NCBI GenBank assembly: GCA_017431685.1
Contig: JAFRKO010000022.1
Coordinates: 1-60,021, forward strand
Length of the DNA: 60,021 nucleotides
Source: Mogibacterium sp.
Lineage (GTDB): Bacteria > Bacillota > Clostridia > Peptostreptococcales > Anaerovoracaceae
Direction of reading: 5' to 3'
Of the stretch, positions 38,532-47,927 are shown in pieces (within the stretch, counting starts at the first letter, position 1; each line of letters begins with the position of its first letter). The position numbers were made by a program, and so were the translations under genes. The notes beneath the pieces are model-generated. The model was not told where the DNA came from. It saw only the letters and a list, made by a program, of their open reading frames with translations, and searched no databases.

Positions 38532-40826
38532 TCAGCGTGAATTGTTTCTCGCGGAACTGTCCCTGATAAGGACAGCATGATTCAGAAGTCCCACGTGTTC
38601 CGCCTGCATTATCATGTCGAGATGCAGCATCATCTGGTTGGCTGCTGCTCCGAACGCATTGAACAATATATCAAATATCATAGCTGCTATAACATATTCT
38701 TTTCCTATGCCGAGCTGCCCTATTATGACGACATATGACAGCAGATTTACGCCCGGGATAGGAGGCGCGGCAACGAGCAGTATAAGTGCGAAAACTATCG
38801 CCTTCAGTATCCATACAGGCGATATCCCCACACCGCTCCTTAATGCGGCAAATATAACGAAAGATATCATCCCTATAATGCTCGCCGGCATATAGAGTAC
38901 CAGCCCGAGAGGGAACACTTTTTGTGTAAATATTTTTTGTATGCCGAGTTCCTTAATGCAGCACTTTTCAGCCAGTGCATATGAGTCGCTGTCAAGTCCC
39001 GTTTTCAGCGTAAGCATGAATGATGGCCATAGCTTTGTGAGCAGCACGTTCGGTTTTACTCCCGATCTGCTGCTGATAATAAGCAGTACCAACACCAACA
39101 TCAGTACGGAAACTATTATTGAGAACGGAATCACTATGAAAAGTGATGTAAGCAGCTGGGCGTTATGGCTGATAATAAGCTGTGCTGTCAGGAACACCGT
39201 AAACAAAGGCATAAGTCCGGCGATCCATTGTGCAAGCTGCGTGCTTACCAGATTCAGCTCGTGTATCAATGATACGATCCCGCCGGCCTGCTGGCCTACT
39301 GCCATGGCTGCATATGCGAATATTATACCCATAAGTATGAGCTGTGCCGTATTGAAATCTCTTATAGGATCGAGCATATTCTCAGGGACTATACTGAAAA
39401 GCCCCCTTATCAGATCAGAAAGGATATCCCTCGAGAACCCGTTATATGCGAAATGATTTCCGGAAATCAGCACTGCTGCTACGATGGTGATCACTCCCAG
39501 TATCAGGCTTATCACAAAATATCTTCCTGTGATGATACCCGCGTTTCCTCCTTGTTCCGACACTTCACGTGTATCGAGCATAGTAGACATGACTATAATA
39601 AGCATCGCAGGTGCTGACACGCTGTAAAGTATATTATTCCACAAATCATATACCGGCATCAGAAGTCCGTCAGTCACGTACCTGGCGTCACCCTCTGCCA
39701 ATGAGAGAAGAGCAACGCTGCCTACGATAATGCCGAACACGATAGCAAATATAACTACGATGACAGGATTCACGCTCATTCTGTGAAGCGGGATCTTCAT
39801 TATATTAACCCCGTGTGTATAGCTGTACGTCGGACTTATCCCTGCTGAAGAAAGCAGCCCTGTGCTCCACTCGTCAACTGAAGATTTCGTCTTACTGAAA
39901 GGATTATATGCGTCACCTGTATGCTCTATCCTGATCGAAGGTCTTCCGAATCTTATGCTCGCGATCACTTTCACCATGTTAAGATCGCCGAACTGTCTCC
40001 ATATGCTGAGCAGCGCTTCTTCGACCGTAAAACGTATTCTTATGCGATTCTGCCTTTCGGTGCCGGTACCTTTGAGGAAAACATCAAGATCATCTGATAT
40101 GCGCTCGACGCTTTCTCCATTCAGAATGAAGTTCCTCTTTACCGATATTTCATCAATGATCTCACGTATGAATACCGTTGTCATAATAATGACCGCAATG
40201 GAATTGCAGATATTTGCAAGCGATATGCCATAATACAGCGTCTGGGCAGCCATTCCAAGTACAGGAAGTACCCATATGCATATAAACGCGTTATATTCGC
40301 TTTCAGAAAGAGCCTCCCTCTCACTAAAAGTCCTGATGAGCAGAATAATGACAGCTACGGCTGACAATACCGGCAGTACAGGGAAAAGAACGCCTCTGTG
40401 ATAGAAGTTCTGATCGTCAAAACTGTACAGGAACCGGAAAAAAGCCGAAAGAACTACCAGCGCCGCACCGGCACCGCATATTGCGTAGACCGCATTGCGC
40501 TGTCTCTTGTCTTCGCCTGCGCCTCTTTCCTCCAGCATAGTATCGAGAAGCTTGTTTCCGAATGCAAGCAGCACAAACATGCCGACAAAAACAACAAAAT
40601 TGCTTATTCTGACCATGTTGTACCCGATGTTTGTCGGATCACCGCGATAAACATATGCCAAAGCATCAGCTATGTTGATAAACACACTCGTAAGCAGGGT
40701 CGCTATTATCACCTTTGTCGCTTTGCGCTCCTCCGTATCATACATGCGGATCGAAATAACAGCCAGAAGGCAGAACAGCGCAAATCCTGATTCAATTATT
40801 ACGTGCAGGAAAGTTATAAGATTCAT
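38532..40826 (-). CDS. 7TM / GHKL-like / dicarboxylate symporter-like fusion protein
   Basis: A 764-residue protein in three parts. Residues about 1-225 hold seven hydrophobic helices. Residues about 240-345 resemble a GHKL ATPase domain: an N-box-like RFTVEEALLSIW, a G1-like RIEHTGDAYNPF and a C-terminal YSYTHGVNIMKI, but the usual Asn of the N box is Ser and the G1 Asp is His. Residues about 350-745 match the sodium:dicarboxylate symporter (DAACS) fold, with VFPLG and LPPIPGVNLL-type segments. The NMDGT sodium motif is replaced by LYMPAS. By eye the helix 8 Asp and Arg that bind acidic substrates are Asn and Gly (FDILFNAFGAAAN, about residues 715-727). It could be a transporter of another substrate or a sensor; it lies between a HAD gene and prfB. 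Confidence 0.7.
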   Translation of the reverse strand: MNLITFLHVIIESGFALFCLLAVISIRMYDTEERKATKVIIATLLTSVFINIADALAYVYRGDPTNIGYNMVRISNFVVFVGMFVLLAFGNKLLDTMLEERGAGEDKRQRNAVYAICGAGAALVVLSAFFRFLYSFDDQNFYHRGVLFPVLPVLSAVAVIILLIRTFSEREALSESEYNAFICIWVLPVLGMAAQTLYYGISLANICNSIAVIIMTTVFIREIIDEISVKRNFILNGESVERISDDLDVFLKGTGTERQNRIRIRFTVEEALLSIWRQFGDLNMVKVIASIRFGRPSIRIEHTGDAYNPFSKTKSSVDEWSTGLLSSAGISPTYSYTHGVNIMKIPLHRMSVNPVIVVIFAIVFGIIVGSVALLSLAEGDARYVTDGLLMPVYDLWNNILYSVSAPAMLIIVMSTMLDTREVSEQGGNAGIITGRYFVISLILGVITIVAAVLISGNHFAYNGFSRDILSDLIRGLFSIVPENMLDPIRDFNTAQLILMGIIFAYAAMAVGQQAGGIVSLIHELNLVSTQLAQWIAGLMPLFTVFLTAQLIISHNAQLLTSLFIVIPFSIIVSVLMLVLVLLIISSRSGVKPNVLLTKLWPSFMLTLKTGLDSDSYALAEKCCIKELGIQKIFTQKVFPLGLVLYMPASIIGMISFVIFAALRSGVGISPVWILKAIVFALILLVAAPPIPGVNLLSYVVIIGQLGIGKEYVIAAMIFDILFNAFGAAANQMMLHLDMIMQAEHVGLLNHAVLIRDSSARNNSR

Positions 40827-40833
40827 TTTCGGT

Positions 40834-41526
40834 TCAGATCAGCTCCAGTAACTCTTCAGGTCTTTCTATATGGTAAACAGGCACAAAACCTTCAGCAAGC
40901 ATGGCTTCTTCATCAACATAGTGGCTCCAGCCTACCATTACACTGTCTACCCGTGCATTATTGGCGCAGCCAATATCATATTTAGTGTCCCCTATCATCA
41001 GAGCGGCATCCCGGACTGAGTCAGGGATCCCGTGATCGCTGTCATACGGTTCGTTATCATGTGCCATCATTTTAACGAGGACCGCGTCAATGGTCTCCGG
41101 ATCAGGCTTGTGTGAAGTCACATCATTCATAGTAACGACCTCATCCACATATCCGTCTATTCCGAGCTTTTTCATGTAATTCCAGAAGCTGTACGCGGTA
41201 CGCGAAGTACCGACGCCTATAAGGCATCCGCGCTCCCTCAGCTTTTCAAGTAATTCCTTCACACCTGCAAAGACATAGACTTCATACTCCTGCTGGTGCG
41301 AGTCCTGATAAGCCCTGTAATAATCTACTACCTCATTTACGGGAGCATCCGGTATCAGCCTGCCAATGGTGTTAACGAGAATTTCCCCGAAAGTCGCCTC
41401 TATATCCCTGACCGGCAGAGTATATCCCAGAAAGTGCTCAAAAGTCGCCTGCCATGACGCTATTATTATGTTGTTTGTATTGGCTAAAGTGCCATCAAAG
41501 TCAAAAATTATATACTTTTTATTCAT
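40834..41526 (-). CDS. HAD-superfamily phosphatase (phosphoglycolate phosphatase-like)
   Basis: A 230-residue HAD hydrolase of subfamily I with a helical cap. Motif I is FDFDGTLANT (about residues 7-16), motif II is GVGTSRT, motif III the Lys in TSHKPDP and motif IV MIGDTKYDIGCA. The ATG at 41526 is preferred; a TTG six codons upstream is also open, and neither has a strong ribosome site, so coupling to the DUF2207 gene is likely. The substrate is unknown: phosphoglycolate, PPi or a nucleotide are family possibilities. Confidence 0.87.
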   Translation of the reverse strand: MNKKYIIFDFDGTLANTNNIIIASWQATFEHFLGYTLPVRDIEATFGEILVNTIGRLIPDAPVNEVVDYYRAYQDSHQQEYEVYVFAGVKELLEKLRERGCLIGVGTSRTAYSFWNYMKKLGIDGYVDEVVTMNDVTSHKPDPETIDAVLVKMMAHDNEPYDSDHGIPDSVRDAALMIGDTKYDIGCANNARVDSVMVGWSHYVDEEAMLAEGFVPVYHIERPEELLELI

Positions 41527-41547
41527 CAATTTTGTAGCATGCAAGCT

Positions 41548-43500
41548 TTACCAGCCGCCGCCTCCGCCGCCTCCGGCACCGCCGCCGCTGAAACCGCCTC
41601 CACTGAAGCCGCCCCCGCCGCTCCAGCTGCCGCCTCCGCCGCTGAAACCGCCCCCGCTTCCGCCGGAGCCGCCATATGATGGTGTAGGAATAACTATGTT
41701 ATTGCCAACGCTCGCGCTGCAGTCACTCATCATTCTTCCCATCATGTAGTAGTCGAAGCTGTCGAAGCCGCGTGTGCCGCGATACCAGTGAGGAGCAACG
41801 ACAGGCAGATCCTCGAAGTTCTTGATCCACTTGTTGCTCAGACCAAACACATAAGCGTACGGCATTATATGATAGAAGTACTGAGGATCCTCCTCAACCA
41901 GTTCATTCAGCTTGTCAAGCTCAGCAGTCTTTATGAAATCTCTGAATCCGAGCACCCTGCCGAGGAGGTCTGTATACGTATCAGTCTTTGCTATTGCAAT
42001 GACAGCAAAGAACATGCTTATCAGCGTACCTATCACAAGATACATCACCAGCGCAATCGCTTTCGGCCTTGTGAGAAGGCTGAGCGCATCAGATGTTACC
42101 GGAAGTATACCGATTCCCATGGTAAAAAACCAGATTGCGCCGAGGCTCTTGATCACCGTCATCACCTTGGATGTAGAACGGATGTTGTCGTAAACGGAAC
42201 ACATGAGATATACCGATATAAGTATATGCGCTGCGGACCAGAACAGCAGAAAGCCTCCCATCTCATCACCGTTGATACCTGCCCATGTTATGTATGCCGC
42301 GGAAGGAATTATAGCCGCTACCGTGCAGCCCGCTCTTGACAGACGTGAATCCTGTCTGATTATGGCCCGGCTGCCCTGGAACATTTTCTCAAGCTGCTCC
42401 TTGGATTTCAGATACTTCTTTCCGAATGTAGTTGAAGATCCGAGCTGATCACTCGTTCTCACGGTCTTTTCACCCGGGAACATGCCGTCAAATATCGTGC
42501 GTACATATTGCGGGACTTCCGTGCCAGGCTCCCTTATTGCAATGAATCTGAATTTCTTTCTGTCCAGCTCTTCTATCTCGATATACCCCTTATCTGCCAG
42601 GTAAACGATTGTCGAGATCACATCCTGCTTGTCAGCCTTGCCGTCCACGAGGTAGCCTATCTCTCCCGGGCTCAGATCATCAGGCGGATAGAACTCGAGA
42701 GTCTTTACCATGTGCTTATCTCTGCCATACAGATACCAGAGCAGTACTGCTCCGACAGGTCCGAGCAGGAACAGAAACATATTGGCAATGCTGAGTTTTC
42801 CGAACTGAGGCGCACCTTCCCAGTATCCCTGCGGAAGTTCAAGCTGGAATGTCACACCGTGATGTGCGGGTATGTCCTTTGCAGTGACTGTTATGGTCTT
42901 TCCGTCACTTCCAGTCTTGAGAACGGCATTGTCTTCGTTGGAATCTGTGCCGTATGGACCCGAATAGACTTTAGCTTTGCTCAGATCAGCCTCTTTTGGA
43001 AGGTTGATCACGCATGTGCTCGAACCTATATCGGTCTCCCAGTCTGTCGGGAGCAGATTGAGAAGCAGCATATCTTTCTCACTGTTCTCATCCTCATACA
43101 TTGAGATTTTGTAGAGAATATCGTAAGGATTCTCACCTGTAAGAGTATAGCTGCCGCTTCCGATCTTTATGACCTGATATCCCGACTGGTTATACGTCTC
43201 ATAATCATAGTCAGGCACCCGTATCCCGGATATCTTCTGGCCCTGCATAGGCAGGTATCTGTAGATGCCGTGATGCGCAGTAACATAGTACATGTCAAGG
43301 TGCTCATGGAAATCATATGAATTGTTTTTCGCAACATCGACGGTAACATCATAGTTGATGGTATACATCGTATTGTCGCTTGCATAGCTGCCTGTTTCCG
43401 ATGCTGCGAAAGGCATCATCATTACCGCGACTGCTGCGATTGCCAGCACCGCAGCAGCCCTTTTCAGGATGCCGGTACTGCGAGTCTTGATAGTTTTCAT
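41548..43500 (-). CDS. DUF2207 membrane protein with Gly-rich tail
   Basis: A 650-residue protein. A signal-like N-terminal helix (about residues 13-30) is followed by an extracellular beta-rich domain of about 200 residues (YTINYDVTVDVAKNNSYDFH), a membrane helix, a cytoplasmic region and three further membrane segments (about residues 395-520). The tail of about 40 residues consists almost only of Gly, Ser, Phe and Trp (GGGFSGGGGSWSGGGG). This is the DUF2207 family, commonly linked with LemA as here. Function is unknown; the Gly-rich end is typical of the family. Confidence 0.85.
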   Translation of the reverse strand: MKTIKTRSTGILKRAAAVLAIAAVAVMMMPFAASETGSYASDNTMYTINYDVTVDVAKNNSYDFHEHLDMYYVTAHHGIYRYLPMQGQKISGIRVPDYDYETYNQSGYQVIKIGSGSYTLTGENPYDILYKISMYEDENSEKDMLLLNLLPTDWETDIGSSTCVINLPKEADLSKAKVYSGPYGTDSNEDNAVLKTGSDGKTITVTAKDIPAHHGVTFQLELPQGYWEGAPQFGKLSIANMFLFLLGPVGAVLLWYLYGRDKHMVKTLEFYPPDDLSPGEIGYLVDGKADKQDVISTIVYLADKGYIEIEELDRKKFRFIAIREPGTEVPQYVRTIFDGMFPGEKTVRTSDQLGSSTTFGKKYLKSKEQLEKMFQGSRAIIRQDSRLSRAGCTVAAIIPSAAYITWAGINGDEMGGFLLFWSAAHILISVYLMCSVYDNIRSTSKVMTVIKSLGAIWFFTMGIGILPVTSDALSLLTRPKAIALVMYLVIGTLISMFFAVIAIAKTDTYTDLLGRVLGFRDFIKTAELDKLNELVEEDPQYFYHIMPYAYVFGLSNKWIKNFEDLPVVAPHWYRGTRGFDSFDYYMMGRMMSDCSASVGNNIVIPTPSYGGSGGSGGGFSGGGGSWSGGGGFSGGGFSGGGAGGGGGGGW

Positions 43501-43512
43501 GACAATATCCTC

Positions 43513-43794
43513 CTAGAGGCCTTCATCAAATTCCTCAGTGTGCATCTTCGGAAAGTTGAACATGTTCGCGACAATGCTGGTCGGAAAGCTCTCGACCTTG
43601 TTGTTGTAGTCGCGAAGCACAGCGCTGTAGTACTTCTTTGCGTTGTCGATATCTTTAGGATCACCCGATTCCTCGTACTTGCGAAGCTCAACTTCGGCAA
43701 GCTCGATGCGGTTCTTTTCTTTTGTCAGTGAGTTGTAGGTAATCGCAAAGAATGCAGCCACTACTATCACCAGAATAATAACAAATGTCAACAT
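43513..43794 (-). CDS. short LemA-like protein
   Basis: A 93-residue protein with one N-terminal membrane helix (about residues 3-22). It continues straight into a segment like the C-terminal end of LemA: KKYYSAVLRDYNNKVESFPT, then ANMFNFPKM. LemA proteins are usually about 185 residues; the central long helices are missing here, so this is a natural miniature or a deletion derivative. AAAGGAG precedes the start. It lies 12 bases upstream of the DUF2207 gene, the usual LemA partner, which argues that it is functional. Confidence 0.75.
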   Translation of the reverse strand: MLTFVIILVIVVAAFFAITYNSLTKEKNRIELAEVELRKYEESGDPKDIDNAKKYYSAVLRDYNNKVESFPTSIVANMFNFPKMHTEEFDEGL

Positions 43795-43834
43795 GCCGGA
43801 CTCCTTTCATTCCTGGTGCTGTAACTTCTGTTTA

Positions 43835-46600
43835 TCAGGCATTTCTGCCGCAGCAGTTCTTGTACTTCTTGCCGCTTCCGCATGGGCAAGGATCGTTTCT
43901 GCCTACCTTAGGCATATCGCGCCTTATCGTCTCCTGCTTGCCTGTCTTTTCAGCTTTAGGAGCTGCCGATGGCATATTGCCGCCCTTTGACTTTGCCTGG
44001 GCAGCTGAATCATCCTTGTAATCTTCCTTTGCTGCGGATGTTCTGCCGGTCACTACATTACGTCTCTCAGTTCTTGTGGTCACTGTCACGTTGTAGCAGA
44101 ACTTGACGGTCTCTTCTCTGATATCAGCTACCATCTCATCAAACATAGCAAAGCCTTCCTGTGCGTAAGCCACAGCAGGGTCCTGCTGTCCGAGTCCTCT
44201 GAGTCCGATACCGTCCTTCAGCTGATCCATCGCATCGATATGATCCATCCAGCGGTTATCTACTACTCTCAGCATGATCATACGCTCGACTTCTCTCATC
44301 TGCTCACTGCCGATCTCAGCTTCTTTCTCTGCGTACATTTCATCGAAGATCTGCTTTATATCGTCCTTGAGCTTGTTTTCGTCAAGGCCTCTCATGTAGT
44401 CATCATCGACTTTAAGCCTGCCTCTGAAATTTGGCGTTATCTGTTCGAGGCCGTCAGTGATTCTCTTGATGTCCCACTCTTCAGGATACTTCGACTCCAT
44501 GACTACAGGATCGACTATGCCTTCGATCAGCTCGTATGTCATGTTCTTTATATAGCCTGAAACATCCTCTCCATTGAGCACCATACGCCTCTGATCGTAG
44601 ATGATCTCACGCTGCTTGTTCATTACGTTGTCGTACTGCAGCACGTATTTACGGATACCAAAGTTCTTGCCCTCTACTTTCTTCTGGGCGCTCTCGATCG
44701 ATCTGGACAGCATGCCCGCTTCGAGCGGCTCATCCTCATCCATACCTACCCTCTCGAGTATGCCCTGCATCCTCTCTCCTCCGAAGAGTCTCATGAGGTC
44801 ATCTTCAAGCGCGATGAAGAACTGTGTGTTGCCCGGGTCTCCCTGACGTCCGGAACGTCCTCTGAGCTGGTTGTCGATACGCCTTGATTCGTGACGTTCG
44901 GTTCCGACTATGCAGAGACCTCCGAGTTCTTTCACCTTCTGCTGCTCAGGAGCTCTCTCTATCTTGATCTGTTCGTGGAGCTCATTATATTTTGCGCGCG
45001 CCTCCAGCAGTTCAGGGTCATCAGATTTCTCAAAACCGGTTGCGAATGAGATCTGCTCAGGCGTATATCCTTCTTTGCGCATCTGCTTGCGCGCTTCGAA
45101 ATCCGGGTTGCCGCCCAGGATGATATCGGTACCACGGCCGGCCATGTTGGTCGCGATAGTGACCGCGCCGAGCCTGCCGGCTTCAGCGACTATCTCAGCT
45201 TCCTGCTCATGATGCTTGGCATTCAGCACGTTATGCTTAACGCCTCGCTTCCTGAGCATGTTGCTTATAAGCTCTGATATCTCTATCGAGATGGTACCTA
45301 CCAATACAGGCTGTCCCGTTTCGTGGGCTTCCACTACCCTGTTGACTATCGCCTTGTACTTAGCCTTCTGATGTGCGTATACAGAATCCTGTCTGTCATC
45401 TCTGATGACCGGCTTGTTAGTCGGTATAACAACGACGTCCATATTGTAGATGTCGCGGAATTCGTCTTCTTCGGTCTTGGCTGTACCGGTCATTCCGGCG
45501 AGCTTGTTATACATTCTGAAGTAGTTCTGGAGCGTGATGGTTGCGAGAGTCTTTGACTCCGATCTTACCTTCACGCCTTCTTTAGCTTCGATTGCCTGGT
45601 GCAGGCCGTTACTGAAGCGTCTGCCGTACATGAGACGTCCTGTGAATTCGTCTACGATGAGAATCTCGCCGTCTTTTACGATGTAGTCTACATCCTTCTT
45701 CATGAGGTAATTAGCACGGAGAGCCTGATGAACGTAGTGGTTGAGCTCCATGTTGTCAGGATCCGAGAAGTTGTCGATCTTGAAGTAAGACTCGCAGAGC
45801 TTGACTCCCTCGTCAGTAAGCGACACCTGGTTATCCTTTTCCTCTACCTTGTAATCTTCTCCCTCAACAAGAGTTTTTACAAAGGCGTTGGCATTTCTGT
45901 ACATCACGCTTGAATCGACTCCCCTGCCGGAAATAATGAGAGGCGTTCTTGCTTCATCGATGAGGATCGAGTCCACCTCGTCGACTATGGCGTAGTTGAG
46001 TTCTCTTTGTGTGAGCTGCTCTTTGTATGTGACCATGTTGTCGCGCAGGTAGTCGAAACCGAATTCATTGTTGGTTCCGTATGTAATGTCAGCCATGTAC
46101 TGTTCGTGTCTGGCTTCGCCCTCTACCGCATGTATAACGCACCCTACCTTGAGACCCAGGAACGAATAGAGCTTGCCCATCCACTCCGCGTCACGTTTGG
46201 CCAGATAGTCGTTGACCGTAACGACGTGGACACCGCGTCCCTCAAGAGCATTGAGGTATGCAGGCAGGGTCGCCACAAGAGTCTTACCTTCACCGGTCTT
46301 CATCTCGGAGATGCGGCCCTGATGGAGAACTACGCCTCCTATGAGCTGTACTCTGAAATGCTTCATTCCCAGCGAGCGCCATGCTGCCTCGCGGCATACA
46401 GCGAATGCTTCAGGCAGTATGTCGTCAAGAGTCTCGCCCTCAGCAAGCCTGGCCTTGAACTCCACTGTCTTATCTCTGAGCTCGTCATCCGATAGAGCCT
46501 GCATCGCTTCATCGTATGATTCGATGACATTTACTATCTTTTCGACTTTTTTGACTTCTTTAGCGTTAAGATCTCCAAAGATCTTCTCCATTAAACCCAT
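43835..46600 (-). CDS. secA: preprotein translocase ATPase SecA
   Basis: A 921-residue motor that drives secretory proteins through SecYEG. The first Walker motif is in [20 protein letters not shown], then [34 protein letters not shown] and [10 protein letters not shown]. The C-terminus ends in the zinc-binding SEC-C motif [17 protein letters not shown]. The frame is open 34 codons further upstream, but the ATG at 46600 follows GGATGATA and gives the classic [10 protein letters not shown] start. In many Firmicutes prfB follows directly; here four other genes intervene. Confidence 0.97.
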   Translation of the reverse strand: MGLMEKIFGDLNAKEVKKVEKIVNVIESYDEAMQALSDDELRDKTVEFKARLAEGETLDDILPEAFAVCREAAWRSLGMKHFRVQLIGGVVLHQGRISEMKTGEGKTLVATLPAYLNALEGRGVHVVTVNDYLAKRDAEWMGKLYSFLGLKVGCVIHAVEGEARHEQYMADITYGTNNEFGFDYLRDNMVTYKEQLTQRELNYAIVDEVDSILIDEARTPLIISGRGVDSSVMYRNANAFVKTLVEGEDYKVEEKDNQVSLTDEGVKLCESYFKIDNFSDPDNMELNHYVHQALRANYLMKKDVDYIVKDGEILIVDEFTGRLMYGRRFSNGLHQAIEAKEGVKVRSESKTLATITLQNYFRMYNKLAGMTGTAKTEEDEFRDIYNMDVVVIPTNKPVIRDDRQDSVYAHQKAKYKAIVNRVVEAHETGQPVLVGTISIEISELISNMLRKRGVKHNVLNAKHHEQEAEIVAEAGRLGAVTIATNMAGRGTDIILGGNPDFEARKQMRKEGYTPEQISFATGFEKSDDPELLEARAKYNELHEQIKIERAPEQQKVKELGGLCIVGTERHESRRIDNQLRGRSGRQGDPGNTQFFIALEDDLMRLFGGERMQGILERVGMDEDEPLEAGMLSRSIESAQKKVEGKNFGIRKYVLQYDNVMNKQREIIYDQRRMVLNGEDVSGYIKNMTYELIEGIVDPVVMESKYPEEWDIKRITDGLEQITPNFRGRLKVDDDYMRGLDENKLKDDIKQIFDEMYAEKEAEIGSEQMREVERMIMLRVVDNRWMDHIDAMDQLKDGIGLRGLGQQDPAVAYAQEGFAMFDEMVADIREETVKFCYNVTVTTRTERRNVVTGRTSAAKEDYKDDSAAQAKSKGGNMPSAAPKAEKTGKQETIRRDMPKVGRNDPCPCGSGKKYKNCCGRNA

Positions 46601-46667
46601 TGATATATCATCCTTTCGTTTTTTATCGAGCCGCGCTGCCGGAGCTGCGGCTTGTTTCAAAAGAGTA

Positions 46668-47927
46668 TCAGTCCTCGTCCTCAGGTTTGTCTGTGACAGC
46701 AATGCGCGTCATAAGAGCGCGTCTCGCGTCAGCCTTCGTTACCTTGACGTGGAATAATTTGTGCTTTGATTCATAATCAAACTCATCGCCTACTTTTGGC
46801 AGCCTGTCGAGCTCTATCATCACCCATCCGTTGACAGTTGTGGCATCAGCCTCGATTTCTTCGTCGAACAGCTCAAAGAAATCCTCAAGATTTGCGCCTC
46901 CGGCAACCATGTAAACATCGTCACCTGCCGGTCTCACATCCCTTGATGTTACCGTATCGTGTTCATCGTAGATGTCACCGACGATCTCTTCGATGATGTC
47001 TTCGAGCGTGACCAGTCCTGTCGTGCCGCCGTATTCATCGACGACTATCGCGATATGGGTCCTCTTTGCCTGCATCTTCTTAAGAAGAACAGCAGCCTTG
47101 AGAGTTTCTGCAACGTAAGCCACAGGCTTGATGATCTTTTCGGTGTCTTTTATGGTCTTTACATTATTATTGTAGAGATCCTTCTGGTTGATGACGCCGA
47201 TTATATTATCGAGGTCGTCTTCATAAACCGGCAGTCTCGAAAGGCCTGATTCCTTGAAGACCTTCTTTATATCTGCGACAGGGGTTCCTCTTTCGACCGC
47301 AACGATATCTACTCTCGGAGTAAGGATGTCGATTGCTTCAATGTCGTTGAATTCTATCGCGTTTGCGATGAGTTCGCTCTGCTCCTCGCCTATAGCACCG
47401 CCTGCTTCAGCTTCCTCTACGATGGTCAGCAGCTCATCTTCGCTGAATTCCGGTCCGTCCTTTTTGCCGAAAACTTTTTTAAGAAAGATTTTGAGTCCGT
47501 TGAAGATGAATGTCAGCGGTGTAAGAATGAGTATGAGCGCTCTGACAAAAGGCGTCAGGAAAAGAGCCACCTCCTCAGCGTACTCTCTGGCGAGGATCTT
47601 CGGTGAGATCTCGCCGAGTATGAGTACAAGCAGAGTGACCATGATAGTGGCGATGGTCGGACCGATCTTCGGGCCCCATGTCATGATACCGTACACAGTA
47701 GCTACGGTCGTCATGGTGATGTTGGAGATTGTATTTCCGACCAGCACCGCTGTGATCAGCTTGTCGAAATCCTCGCAGAGCCTGAGAGCATATTCTGCCC
47801 GCTTGTTGTCGTCAGCCGCGAGGTTCTTGAGCTTGATCTTATTAGCCGAGCTGAACGCCGTCTCGGTAGCCGAGAAGAACGTAGAGCTCAGCGTAAGAAG
47901 TATTATTGCTATAAGATATCCGTTCAT
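46668..47927 (-). CDS. HlyC/CorC (CNNM-type) membrane protein with CBS pair
   Basis: A 419-residue protein with an N-terminal DUF21/CNNM membrane domain (about residues 1-145, starting [27 protein letters not shown], of which the SATETA motif is diagnostic). Two CBS domains (about residues 200-325; [14 protein letters not shown] and [20 protein letters not shown]) and a C-terminal CorC_HlyC domain follow. Related proteins influence magnesium or cobalt efflux. Its ATG comes immediately after the giant gene's TAA, so the AAGGAA ribosome site is inside the giant gene. Confidence 0.92.
   Translation of the reverse strand: MNGYLIAIILLTLSSTFFSATETAFSSANKIKLKNLAADDNKRAEYALRLCEDFDKLITAVLVGNTISNITMTTVATVYGIMTWGPKIGPTIATIMVTLLVLILGEISPKILAREYAEEVALFLTPFVRALILILTPLTFIFNGLKIFLKKVFGKKDGPEFSEDELLTIVEEAEAGGAIGEEQSELIANAIEFNDIEAIDILTPRVDIVAVERGTPVADIKKVFKESGLSRLPVYEDDLDNIIGVINQKDLYNNNVKTIKDTEKIIKPVAYVAETLKAAVLLKKMQAKRTHIAIVVDEYGGTTGLVTLEDIIEEIVGDIYDEHDTVTSRDVRPAGDDVYMVAGGANLEDFFELFDEEIEADATTVNGWVMIELDRLPKVGDEFDYESKHKLFHVKVTKADARRALMTRIAVTDKPEDED

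Noticed and set aside
41550-41680. GC-rich CCGCC tract as a structural DNA element
   Set aside because: It encodes the Gly-rich tail typical of DUF2207 proteins.
46601-46667. Hairpin AGCCGC/GCGGCT before secA as a terminator
   Set aside because: The stem is only six base pairs with a 10-14 base loop, and the minus strand continues with an A run, not T.
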